The notes under the pieces were generated by a model that had not been told where the DNA came from, made no database searches, and worked only from the letters and a program-made list of their open reading frames with translations. A program made the translations under genes and the position numbers. A stretch of 27,633 nucleotides of DNA from CAZTKP01 sp964614215 (lineage in GTDB: Bacteria; UBP6; UBA1177): the NCBI GenBank assembly GCA_964614215.1, contig CAZTKP010000019.1:1-27633 (forward strand), in the 5' to 3' direction. Positions 1 to 7,962 of this stretch are shown piece by piece (position 1 is the stretch's first letter; every line of letters begins with the position of its first letter).

Positions 1-1963
1 CCTGCGGAGAAATGAATATTGTCTGACTGACAGGAGAGTTCTTACCTATTGAAGCTGTTACGGCACTGTCTGAACACTCTGTAACATTCGGATCGTCTAT
101 ACATTCTTTTGTATCAGGATCACAAATCTCAAAATCACCACACTCATCATCATTCTCACAGGTGATAACGTCATTATCTCCACCACAAGGATTGAGATTA
201 ATCTTCTCTGCATCTGTTACACAGGCTGAATTTTCAATAGTAAGTCTTACAGGAAGTCCCAGATTTGTTCTGTATGTCGGAAAACCTGTGGTGTCTATAG
301 TTGCTACATTTTCAAGAACTGCCTTTTTATCTGTTCCTCCTGAAACTGTAGCTTTAAATCTTACAATAATAAAATTCTCACAGGAAAGATAATCGTCATC
401 CGCTTCACAGAAATCAATGGTATCCGCCACTTTAAATCCGGAAACTAACGGGAACTCACCATCGCCCTGATCCGGGATCCTCATCCATTTCTTTGCTATT
501 TTAAACTTAGTACCGTCGATCTCCTTAACTTCAAATTCGTTTGCGTATTCCGTTGAACCCGGAACATAATCCATTCCTGTGGGAATTGTATCCTTTACAA
601 CTACAGGAGGAGTAATATCATCGCCCCAGTTCTGAACTCTAATAGCGAAGGTATGCTCACCTTTCTCACACCATTTTCCATCAACGTTTGCCGGAGTACA
701 TGCCACTTTTTCATCCTGGCCGGGAATATCGAACATAGGAGCCTTGGTATCAACAGATACAACCATCATATTGGTAATAACCTGGTCCTGATTAGCTCCG
801 ACTCTCAATGCTATTCTCTGTCCACCCTTGTTAAAATGGGCGGCATAACTTCCGTCTGTTGAAGAATCCATAACAAAAGTATCAACATCCATTGCATATT
901 CAATATTTTCATAATCCCAGACAGGAGGTGTTCCGCCTATACATGTCGGTTCCGTGTCGGCCCATCCGTATACTGAAGAGATCGAATTGTAGATCTCTGT
1001 ATAGAAAAGGGTGTTGATACCGTCAGTTTTCTGAGCTTCAGGGTTACAGGTATTGCTGATAAGAAGCCAGCCCACCTGATCTCCCTGCACCTGAAGACCT
1101 TCAGGGATTGCAGGTCCGCCATTAGGATTATCAAGATTTGCAAGATTCGGGTCTCCTTCGTGAGTAATAAGCGTAAGCCTTACCTCAGGATCTGTCGGGA
1201 ACTCGAATCCAGTGACATTGATCTCACTCTCTTCATGCCAGTAGTTTTTAAATCCGTCATAGAAGTAGATCTTTTTAGGACTTATCTCTGTAGAAGTATA
1301 AACAATAACAAGTGCCCAGCCTGACACCATTTCTGTTGAACTCATATAACTGGAATCAGAGGCACAGGTGAGACCTGAAACATTGTAATCACCGAAAAGA
1401 GAATATCCGTCATACTCCAGACCGAGATCACGACCTTTGTCGTGAATTGTCTTAAAAAACTCAGTCACATCAACTCTGTATGTAAAGTAACTGTGGGTAG
1501 GAGTATCAAGATCCCTGAATGCATCGAACTCGAAATCGGCACTTTCAGTGATCTTGTAGGCCTTTTTAGCTTTAATTGTCTCATTAACCGATATCTGACC
1601 GTCTGCAGAACTATACATCAGCATGACTTCATTGTCCGTAGGATCATTAATGTTGGCCACAGGCACGGCTCCCGCCCAGATAAGGAAAGCTCTTTCAACG
1701 TAAGCATCTCCCGGCACATGGGTAATATCCATAGAATATGTGGAACCTGTTGACTCGCTGACACATGCGTCAGCCTGAGGATTATTTCCGTCTGCCTGTA
1801 AATTTTCAAGGAGTGTCTTGAACATTACATGGTAACCGTAAGCTCCATCCTCCCACTTAAGCTCCTCATCCCGATATTTTGAAACATCGGGCCCAAGTGT
1901 TCCGGCAATTAAAAATGCAGGAATAAACAGTAATGTGATAAGTTTTGCGATCTTTCTGTACAT
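1..1963 (-). CDS. Large secreted surface protein, paralogue of the 1063-aa neighbour (3' end outside window)
   Basis: Reading from an ATG at 1963 gives 654 uninterrupted codons to the window edge, so the C-terminus is missing. A Shine-Dalgarno GAGGTG precedes the start. Residues 1-22 are a signal peptide (basic MYRKIAK, then hydrophobic). The rest aligns along its length with the protein at 3377-6568: shared blocks include a WAGAVP/WMGAVDP stretch, FTYRVDVTEFF, SPKKIYFYDG, YNSISSV and MDVDTF. A DUF11-like segment (IRVQNWGDD, then DYVPGSTEYA) follows. Near the visible end is a small Cys-rich motif (CENDDECGDFEIC) and the start of the module opening GKNSPVS. By analogy the missing part should hold a calcium-site-like module and perhaps a C-terminal anchor. 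Function is unknown; an exported surface or adhesion-type protein is my inference. It lies downstream of the short paralogue with its own candidate promoter. Confidence 0.88.
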   Translation of the reverse strand, partial: MYRKIAKLITLLFIPAFLIAGTLGPDVSKYRDEELKWEDGAYGYHVMFKTLLENLQADGNNPQADACVSESTGSTYSMDITHVPGDAYVERAFLIWAGAVPVANINDPTDNEVMLMYSSADGQISVNETIKAKKAYKITESADFEFDAFRDLDTPTHSYFTYRVDVTEFFKTIHDKGRDLGLEYDGYSLFGDYNVSGLTCASDSSYMSSTEMVSGWALVIVYTSTEISPKKIYFYDGFKNYWHEESEINVTGFEFPTDPEVRLTLITHEGDPNLANLDNPNGGPAIPEGLQVQGDQVGWLLISNTCNPEAQKTDGINTLFYTEIYNSISSVYGWADTEPTCIGGTPPVWDYENIEYAMDVDTFVMDSSTDGSYAAHFNKGGQRIALRVGANQDQVITNMMVVSVDTKAPMFDIPGQDEKVACTPANVDGKWCEKGEHTFAIRVQNWGDDITPPVVVKDTIPTGMDYVPGSTEYANEFEVKEIDGTKFKIAKKWMRIPDQGDGEFPLVSGFKVADTIDFCEADDDYLSCENFIIVRFKATVSGGTDKKAVLENVATIDTTGFPTYRTNLGLPVRLTIENSACVTDAEKINLNPCGGDNDVITCENDDECGDFEICDPDTKECIDDPNVTECSDSAVTASIGKNSPVSQTIFISPQ

Positions 1964-2012
1964 TGTACACCTCAAAATAATGTTGTAAGTATCAAATTAA
2001 CCAACTTAATCT

Positions 2013-2040
2013 ATAATAAACGAACATTTATTTTTGTCAA
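2013..2040 (-). promoter_or_regulatory. Candidate sigma70 promoter for the partial surface-protein gene
   Basis: On the minus strand TTGACA (2035-2040) and TATTAT (2013-2018) are 16 bp apart, in the 88-bp gap before the gene starting at 1963. The -35 is a perfect consensus and the -10 matches 5 of 6. The -35 lies in a 14-bp string, TTGACAAAAATAAA, that recurs at the promoter of the preceding paralogue. Confidence 0.6.
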
Positions 2041-2051
2041 TCCATAAAAAA

Positions 2052-3290
2052 TTAATCAAATATGATCAAAGCACAGCCGCCATCATCATCTGAAACAGGA
2101 GTCTTACTGGGATCCAGTCTGCAGCCGTCATCCGTTTCATCACAGTCATAACGAAAATCTTCTGTACTTATCGTAACACCGACAACTGTCTCCGGTGCTG
2201 AAAGCTGCACATCACCGTTTTTTGAAATGTAGAACTGTGTCACCTGACCGCTGTAGAATTCGAGCTCTGCTTCCACCACCATGAACATCTCCTCACCTTT
2301 CTTTAAGGAAACTGTTCCCGAAGGAAATGAAAGGAGAGCCTGACTTGACAAAGCTTCCGGAATAAATTCCGCCAGTTTTGAATCACCTTTACCATCGTTA
2401 TTATCATCAGAATAAACCGTTATTCTTTTCACACCGTTTCCATAAGAAACAGCTGTCCCTTCAAGTCTGAAATTGAGAGCCTTCACCTCATTATCCTTAT
2501 CAAGAGCCTTCGCTCTCAGGTGCATGATAGTGTGAGTATCGTTCATATCCATCCACACCGGTGCCTCTGGAAAATATTTTCCTGAAGCAAGCAGAAAATG
2601 GCCTGTATCCGGCTCAAAACCGAACATTGGCAGACTGACACTTTGGGGGACTGATGCAAGCACTACATCTCCGGCATTTGATATATCAGCCAGTGGTTCG
2701 TTAGTTGTTGAATAAGGATTGAACTCTATGCCGAATTCCCAGACTGTGTTCAGATCTGCATCTACAGTGAAACTGCCGACAACAAGAAAATTCTCTACCT
2801 TATTCATCTCGTATGCCGCTTTTGTCTGGTCAAAAACAAGCTGGGGTCTGTTGATCTGTTCTGAAACATCAGTTGCCACAACTTCTTCAGATGAATCAAA
2901 AGCCCCGTTGCCATTTGCATCGTAAACAAGTTTTATATCTGAGGCTTGCACCTTTGTACTTGAAACTATTGTCTTTAAGTTCAACTCCTTAAAAAGGTAG
3001 TATTTTCCATCCGCACCCCCGTGTACGGCTTCCACTGAGATCTGACCGAGCACAAGGTCTGTCGCGGGATATTCAACATAAATCCTGTTCGAACCTAAAG
3101 CATTTGGAGAATTTTCCCCTTTATTTACCGTAACTGCGGCATAGGTGGAATATTTAGACGGATCTATTTTACAAGTGCTGTCACTGCACTTCATCCCTTT
3201 GGAGCAATCTGCTTCCGTTTCACATTCCCATGCAGCAAAAACAGATAGAGGTAAAACAAATACAAAAATAGCAAAAATTATTTTTTTCAT
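2052..3290 (-). CDS. Short secreted paralogue: Cys-rich motif plus C-terminal module, no membrane anchor
   Basis: A 412-aa protein. The ATG at 3290 follows GGAGATATCT, a good ribosome site. Residues 1-19 are a signal peptide ending in VFA. A small Cys-rich motif follows (CETEADCSKGMKC) and then the same module as the last ~400 residues of the 1063-aa neighbour: KGENSPNA, YDANGNGAFDSSEE, FLLASGKYF, HLRAKALDKDNEVKALNF, SDDNNDGKGDSKLAEF. The Asp/Asn-rich loops (DANGNGAFDSSEE, DDNNDGKGD) look like calcium sites, and the neighbour has DKDGNGVVDATD and DSSKDGVG at the same places. The N-terminal and DUF11-like parts of the long paralogues are absent. The end, DDDGGCALIIFD, stops where a Cys-plus-TM sorting signal would begin. 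No reading frame downstream encodes a lost TM segment, so this is not a fresh frameshift. It is probably released or periplasmic. Function unknown. Confidence 0.88.
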   Translation of the reverse strand: MKKIIFAIFVFVLPLSVFAAWECETEADCSKGMKCSDSTCKIDPSKYSTYAAVTVNKGENSPNALGSNRIYVEYPATDLVLGQISVEAVHGGADGKYYLFKELNLKTIVSSTKVQASDIKLVYDANGNGAFDSSEEVVATDVSEQINRPQLVFDQTKAAYEMNKVENFLVVGSFTVDADLNTVWEFGIEFNPYSTTNEPLADISNAGDVVLASVPQSVSLPMFGFEPDTGHFLLASGKYFPEAPVWMDMNDTHTIMHLRAKALDKDNEVKALNFRLEGTAVSYGNGVKRITVYSDDNNDGKGDSKLAEFIPEALSSQALLSFPSGTVSLKKGEEMFMVVEAELEFYSGQVTQFYISKNGDVQLSAPETVVGVTISTEDFRYDCDETDDGCRLDPSKTPVSDDDGGCALIIFD

Positions 3291-3325
3291 AGATATCTCC
3301 AGTAAATCGACACAACACTCGCAGG

Positions 3326-3354
3326 ATACTAACTAAGAGTTTTATTTTTGTCAA
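3326..3354 (-). promoter_or_regulatory. Candidate sigma70 promoter for the short paralogue
   Basis: On the minus strand TTGACA (3349-3354) and TAGTAT (3326-3331) are 17 bp apart, within the 86-bp gap upstream of the ATG at 3290. The -35 is embedded in the same TTGACAAAAATAAA string seen at 2013-2040. The -10 matches 4 of 6. Confidence 0.5.
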
Positions 3355-3376
3355 AAAAGAGTAGAATTTTTCTTAT

Positions 3377-6300
3377 TTAAGACTGTTTCCTTGACAGGTA
3401 AAGACTTCCAAGCATAGCAGAAAGAAGAAGAACAATAAGGATACCTGATGCAGCATTGTCTCTGGATCCGACTGAAACCACCGAACAGCTGCAACCTTCA
3501 GGATCATCCGGCTCAGGAATGGCACAGTTCGGATCACCCGGTTTACACTCATAAATGAATGCCTTCGATTTAATCGGCAGTTCAACAGTATCAACAGAGT
3601 TGTCCGAAAGACTTATTTTTGATATTTCAATTTTAGCAGCCATAGGATCTTCACCTTCAGGTGTCGAAACCATGTTAAGCTTCAGGTTGACAACAAGATA
3701 TTTTTCCTCACCTGCCAGATAGGTAATATTCTGAAGAAAATCCTTAAACTCAATCGAAGTTGTTATCGTATCGAACTCTGTGATCTCGGCGACTTTAACG
3801 TTACCGACACCATCTTTGCTGGAATCAAGGTAAAGTGAGATCGCTTCAATTCCATTCTTTTCGCCGAACTTCACATATCCTCCTGAAACAGGAGTCTTGA
3901 TCTTAATAGATTCAATTGTATTGGCTTTGGTAAGTGCCTTTGTTCTTATCTGAAGAACCGGGATATCTCCTGTCATCTCTTCCAGTGAAGGTACGGGAGG
4001 ATCATTAGGACCGATCGTAGCCACGAAAAAATCCCCTGTAGGTTCAAGCATATATGAAGCAAATTCTACATCGTTTGCCTCAACAAAGGCTGTCCCAAGG
4101 TCACTTATTTCAATAGAAGTTGCTGATTCAAGATAAAAATGGAACGTTGTTCCTTTATTCACTTTTTCCTCAGAATAATCAACATTTGTCCTGACAATAA
4201 AATAGTTGAGCTCTTCTCCGGTGATCTTTTTAAGTCCAAGGCCCTCATTGGTTTCATCCTCTGGCACAGGAACAAAAAATTTCACATAATTATCTGTAAT
4301 GTCACCTTTAGAAAGCACAGTATCCGTTGCATCAACTACACCGTTACCATCTTTATCGTGAATCAGCTCCAGGTCTGTGAACTGGAAGTAGTTGTCACCG
4401 TCCTTGTCAACATGAACTGTAACTGCATCAAGATTGTAGAACTTATCCTTCGTACAGTTAGAAACCTGAACTGTAAACTGTCCTACGACAAGAGGCTGCT
4501 TGTTATTATCTTTGGGAATTACAATTTCTGAACCCTCGGAGATGGGCGAATTTTTACCAATGTCAAAAGCTGCAGTTGAATTAAGACAAGTCTTGGCAGG
4601 ATCGTTTTCGCACTCACTATTTTCGTTGCAAATATATCCGTCCGGACATGGGTTTGATTCATCACATTTCTTCTCCTCTCTCTCTCCTCCACACATCAAT
4701 TTCGTTGCAGTCTTACACTGTGTATCGGGAACACATGTCGTCGGAGCAAGTTTCAACGGATAGGATCTGTTACTTTTGTAAGGTTCCTCGCTCTTGTCAT
4801 CAGAAATAACTGCAATGTTCTCAAACACATAGTTCTTTGAAGTTCCTGTTTTCGGCTTTACTTTATATCTCACCATGATCGTATCGGAACATGCCCATGC
4901 ATCCTGATCACAGTTTGCCATCTTGGCGGCTATCTTGTATCCGTCACCGGAAAGCGGGAAAACACCGCCGGCCTTATCCTGGATCACTTCCCAGTCATCA
5001 TACGTATCATCTGCAGCAGAAGCACCCTTAACCAGATGTGTGGCGTATTCAGTAGAACCCGGGACATACTCAAGGTTGCCGTCAAGTTCATCTGAAACAA
5101 CAACGTTCTCTGCATCCTCATCTCCCCAGTTCTGGATCTTGATCATGTAGTAGAACTCTCTGAAACCGGTTGTTTCCTCACAGTAATAATCTGCGACTTT
5201 TCCCTCATCTGTTGAAGGACATCCGCAGAAATGTTTCTCTCTGTTGTTTGGAAAATTCCATTTTGATTTTGTGGGATCACTTGCTTCTTCAGGAATATCG
5301 AAGTTCGAGCCCTTATTGTCAACAGAAAGAACCATGAAGTTCGTAAAAATAGCATCCTGATTAACGGAAAGGGTGATCTCCATCCCGGTGTTTCCTTTTT
5401 TAAGATGCTCCTGAAGATTGATGTTCTCCTCACTGTTAAGAAGGAAGGTATCGACATCGATACCGAAATTTACAGTTGCATCTTCCGGACCTGAGACACA
5501 CTGAGTCTGATTTGTATCCTCTGCATCCGGATCCCAGTTAACAACAGATGAAATAGAGTTGAACACCTCAACATAGTTGCCCTGCATGGGATTACATTCG
5601 TTATAAAGCCTGAAAAGACTTGTGGCACCTTCGCCCTGAAGGAAAATACCTTCTGCAGGAAGTTTTGTGTCAACAAGCTTAGGATCACCTTCCGCGATCA
5701 TTGAGGTGAGTCTGACAACAGGATACTTGGGAAGTTCAAAACCGCTAACTTCCGCAACTGATTTATCTCCCTGAACAAAAGCCAGTCCGTTGTAGAGATA
5801 GATCTTCTTAGGTCTGATATTTGAAGAACGGTAAACAAAGAAAACAGCCCAGGCACTTACCATTGTCGTCTTACATCTGTAGTTGTCATGCTCCGTGCAA
5901 TCAAGACCACTGAAAGTATAGTCACCGTAGTACATTCCCTCTTCGGTATTTCCTGCTTCGGCGTTCTTCGTTTTTATATTATCGAAAAAATCCGTAATAT
6001 CGACTCTGTACGTAAAATATCCAAGTGTCTGATCATTTTCAATTGACCCGTTTGTTGTTTCAGAACAACCCACTTCAACATCATCAGTAAATTTCATTCC
6101 TTCAAATTCAAAACTTGCGCTCGTAGAATCTTCCGGAAGAAGTTTTCCATTTCCTGCTCCGTCATCGGCACCGACTATCTCTGCATCATGACTTACTCCG
6201 GACTCTCCAACCTGAGCAAAACTAAGATTTACAGTATTGTCTGTCGGGCTATCAATTTTTGAAGGATCCACAGCTCCCATCCATACGATATAAGCCTTTT

Positions 6301-6568
6301 CTATAATAGCGTCTGTAGGAATATGAAAATCAGTAAGAGTAAAAGAACTGGAATCGACACAGGTATCTCCCTGCGGATTTTCAGGATCATCTCCGAACAT
6401 TACGATCTGGTCATCTATATTGGAGTTGAACATAACAAAAAAGTCCTGTCCACCGTCTTCCCAGCTTTCCGCCGGCTCTCCTCCGATCATGTTGCCATAT
6501 ATCTCGGCACTGAGACCTGCAAATGACAGAATACAGAGAACAAGCACAAATAATTTAAACCTCAACAT
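3377..6568 (-). CDS. 1063-aa secreted surface protein with DUF11-like segment and MYXO-CTERM-like anchor
   Basis: The ATG at 6568 follows GGAAGGAGGATTT, a strong ribosome site. Residues 1-21 are a signal peptide. An N-terminal module of about 430 residues has several Cys and is shared with the partial paralogue at 1-1963. A DUF11-like beta-sandwich stretch follows (MIKIQNWGDEDAENVVVSD, LEYVPGSTEYA), then a Cys-rich motif (CDESNPCPDGYIC), then a ~400-residue module with Asp-rich loops (DKDGNGVVDATD, DSSKDGVG). The tail has CSC at 1026-1028, a TM segment at about 1043-1058 and terminal SRKQS. That Cys motif/TM/basic layout matches the MYXO-CTERM sorting signal, processed in myxobacteria by CPBP-family myxosortases. 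A surface-anchored protein is the likeliest reading. The ligand or role is unknown. Confidence 0.9.
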   Translation of the reverse strand: MLRFKLFVLVLCILSFAGLSAEIYGNMIGGEPAESWEDGGQDFFVMFNSNIDDQIVMFGDDPENPQGDTCVDSSSFTLTDFHIPTDAIIEKAYIVWMGAVDPSKIDSPTDNTVNLSFAQVGESGVSHDAEIVGADDGAGNGKLLPEDSTSASFEFEGMKFTDDVEVGCSETTNGSIENDQTLGYFTYRVDITDFFDNIKTKNAEAGNTEEGMYYGDYTFSGLDCTEHDNYRCKTTMVSAWAVFFVYRSSNIRPKKIYLYNGLAFVQGDKSVAEVSGFELPKYPVVRLTSMIAEGDPKLVDTKLPAEGIFLQGEGATSLFRLYNECNPMQGNYVEVFNSISSVVNWDPDAEDTNQTQCVSGPEDATVNFGIDVDTFLLNSEENINLQEHLKKGNTGMEITLSVNQDAIFTNFMVLSVDNKGSNFDIPEEASDPTKSKWNFPNNREKHFCGCPSTDEGKVADYYCEETTGFREFYYMIKIQNWGDEDAENVVVSDELDGNLEYVPGSTEYATHLVKGASAADDTYDDWEVIQDKAGGVFPLSGDGYKIAAKMANCDQDAWACSDTIMVRYKVKPKTGTSKNYVFENIAVISDDKSEEPYKSNRSYPLKLAPTTCVPDTQCKTATKLMCGGEREEKKCDESNPCPDGYICNENSECENDPAKTCLNSTAAFDIGKNSPISEGSEIVIPKDNNKQPLVVGQFTVQVSNCTKDKFYNLDAVTVHVDKDGDNYFQFTDLELIHDKDGNGVVDATDTVLSKGDITDNYVKFFVPVPEDETNEGLGLKKITGEELNYFIVRTNVDYSEEKVNKGTTFHFYLESATSIEISDLGTAFVEANDVEFASYMLEPTGDFFVATIGPNDPPVPSLEEMTGDIPVLQIRTKALTKANTIESIKIKTPVSGGYVKFGEKNGIEAISLYLDSSKDGVGNVKVAEITEFDTITTSIEFKDFLQNITYLAGEEKYLVVNLKLNMVSTPEGEDPMAAKIEISKISLSDNSVDTVELPIKSKAFIYECKPGDPNCAIPEPDDPEGCSCSVVSVGSRDNAASGILIVLLLSAMLGSLYLSRKQS

Positions 6569-6607
6569 AAATCCTCCTTCCAGTAAAATTACTTTTATTT
6601 ATTAGCA

Positions 6608-6631
6608 CAACACGTTAATCCAACACATTAA
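6608..6631 (-). repeat. Tandem 11-bp direct repeat in the 5' leader, possible operator
   Basis: Two near-identical 11-mers, CAACACGTTAA (6608-6618) and CAACACATTAA (6621-6631), sit 13 bp apart with one mismatch. They lie just downstream of the candidate -10 at 6646-6651 and upstream of the ribosome site of the 1063-aa gene. The position suits a regulator site in the early transcribed region, but nothing proves binding. Confidence 0.4.
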
Positions 6632-6645
6632 CCTCAAATTAGTGA

Positions 6646-6674
6646 ATTTTAATGATAATTGATAAAAAAATCAA
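6646..6674 (-). promoter_or_regulatory. Candidate sigma70 promoter for the 1063-aa surface protein
   Basis: On the minus strand TTGATT (6669-6674) and TAAAAT (6646-6651) are 17 bp apart, in the 113-bp AT-rich gap between the aminotransferase stop and the ATG at 6568. It lacks the longer TTGACAAAAATAAA string of the other two paralogue promoters. Confidence 0.45.
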
Positions 6675-6681
6675 GTGAAAA

Positions 6682-7875
6682 TCAACGGGATGTATAAACT
6701 TCGAGACCTTTTTTCAGAATGTTCATAGCCTTCTCTGTCTTTTCGCGATTAAGAACAAAAGCTATTCTGGCTTCGTTCTTTCCAAGTCCCGGAGTTGAAT
6801 AAAAACCGGCTGCCGGAGCAAGCATAACAGTTTCATTATCAACATCAAAGTCTGTGAGAAGCCAGATAACAAAGTCCTCTGCATTTTCAACCGGAAGCTT
6901 TATAACAACATAAAAAGCACCTTCCGGAACTCTGTACTCTACACCTTCCATGTCCTTGAGAGCTGAGACAACAATATCTCTTCTCTGCCTGTATTCTGCA
7001 AGGATCTGAGCGTAATATTCATCTGTAAGATCAGCGGTTTTTACCGCCATGAGCTGATCGATAGTAGGAGGACAGAGTCTTGCCTGACCATAAGCCAGAG
7101 CAGCCTTCATTATCTCCATATTGAAACTTAAGAAAGCACCTATTCTGGCTCCGCATGAAGAGAATCTTTTTGAGATACTGTCCATAACCACAACACGGTC
7201 ACGGGCCTCTTCAAAATCCAGAAGACTCACATGCTTTTCCCCGCTGAAAATGAACTCTCTGTAAACTTCGTCTGCAAAGATGAAAATATCTTTTTCAATA
7301 GCAAGATCAACTATCTTTTTCAGCTCTTCTTTCGAATAAACCTTTCCTGTCGGATTGTTGGGATTGCATATCATTATCGCACGGGTCTTTTCCGAAACGA
7401 GCTTCGCCATCTCTTCAACTGGAGGAATCTCCCAATTATTATCAAGAGTTGTCGTCAAAGGGACGATCTTCACACCTGCGGCGATGGCAAATCCGTTATA
7501 GTTCGTGTAGAAAGGTTCAGGGATAATAACCTCGTCGCCCGGATCAAGACAGACCGTAAAGGCCATCGTGATAGCTTCACTGCCGCCTGTTGTGACAATT
7601 ACATTCTCTCTTTCGATGTTGATACCGTGTCTGGCATAGTATCTGATCAGCGCATCCTGATACTGTGGAATTCCCTGACTCGGACCGTAGCCGATAACTT
7701 TGGTACCGATATTCTCAAGCACTTTTAGCATCTCCGGCGGTGTCTCGATGTCCGGCTGACCGATGTTAAGGTGATGAACCGTTTTTCCCAGTGCCTGGGC
7801 CTGATCATCATAAGGTTTAAGCTTTCTGATCGGTGAAGGAGGAAGAGTCGCTCCTCTGGTAGAAATCTTTCTCAT
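6682..7875 (-). CDS. PLP-dependent aminotransferase, class I/II (aspartate-aminotransferase fold)
   Basis: A 397-aa cytoplasmic enzyme of normal family length. I start it at the ATG at 7875, preceded by GGAGACAAAG and beginning MRKISTRGATLPPSPIRK. An in-frame ATG at 7932 would add 19 residues that do not look like the family. Visible motifs are NPNNPTG (171-177, with the Asn that stacks near the PLP ring), DEVYREF (D202 for the pyridine nitrogen, Y205), SISKRFSSCGARIG (K236 forms the Schiff base with PLP) and NEARIAF (R370 for the substrate carboxylate). It moves an amino group between an amino acid and a 2-oxo acid. The sequence does not settle the substrate: aspartate, alanine or aromatic are all possible. 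It lies 87 bp past the protease gene and may be read through from it. A weak promoter (TTGATT at 7944-7949, CATATT at 7921-7926) is also possible. Confidence 0.95.
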   Translation of the reverse strand: MRKISTRGATLPPSPIRKLKPYDDQAQALGKTVHHLNIGQPDIETPPEMLKVLENIGTKVIGYGPSQGIPQYQDALIRYYARHGINIERENVIVTTGGSEAITMAFTVCLDPGDEVIIPEPFYTNYNGFAIAAGVKIVPLTTTLDNNWEIPPVEEMAKLVSEKTRAIMICNPNNPTGKVYSKEELKKIVDLAIEKDIFIFADEVYREFIFSGEKHVSLLDFEEARDRVVVMDSISKRFSSCGARIGAFLSFNMEIMKAALAYGQARLCPPTIDQLMAVKTADLTDEYYAQILAEYRQRRDIVVSALKDMEGVEYRVPEGAFYVVIKLPVENAEDFVIWLLTDFDVDNETVMLAPAAGFYSTPGLGKNEARIAFVLNREKTEKAMNILKKGLEVYTSR

Positions 7876-7962
7876 ATCTTTGTCTCCATAATTAAAATAA
7901 AAAACATCCAAACCTTCGGGAATATGTCTCATTGGAATTTGAAAATCAAGAAAAGAATGACT

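Noticed and set aside
7231..7728. 165-aa open frame on the plus strand
   Set aside because: Antisense to the conserved aminotransferase core; no family resemblance.
7876..7962. Terminator between the protease and the aminotransferase
   Set aside because: No GC-rich stem with T tract is present; only short chance complementarity around CCCGAAGG.
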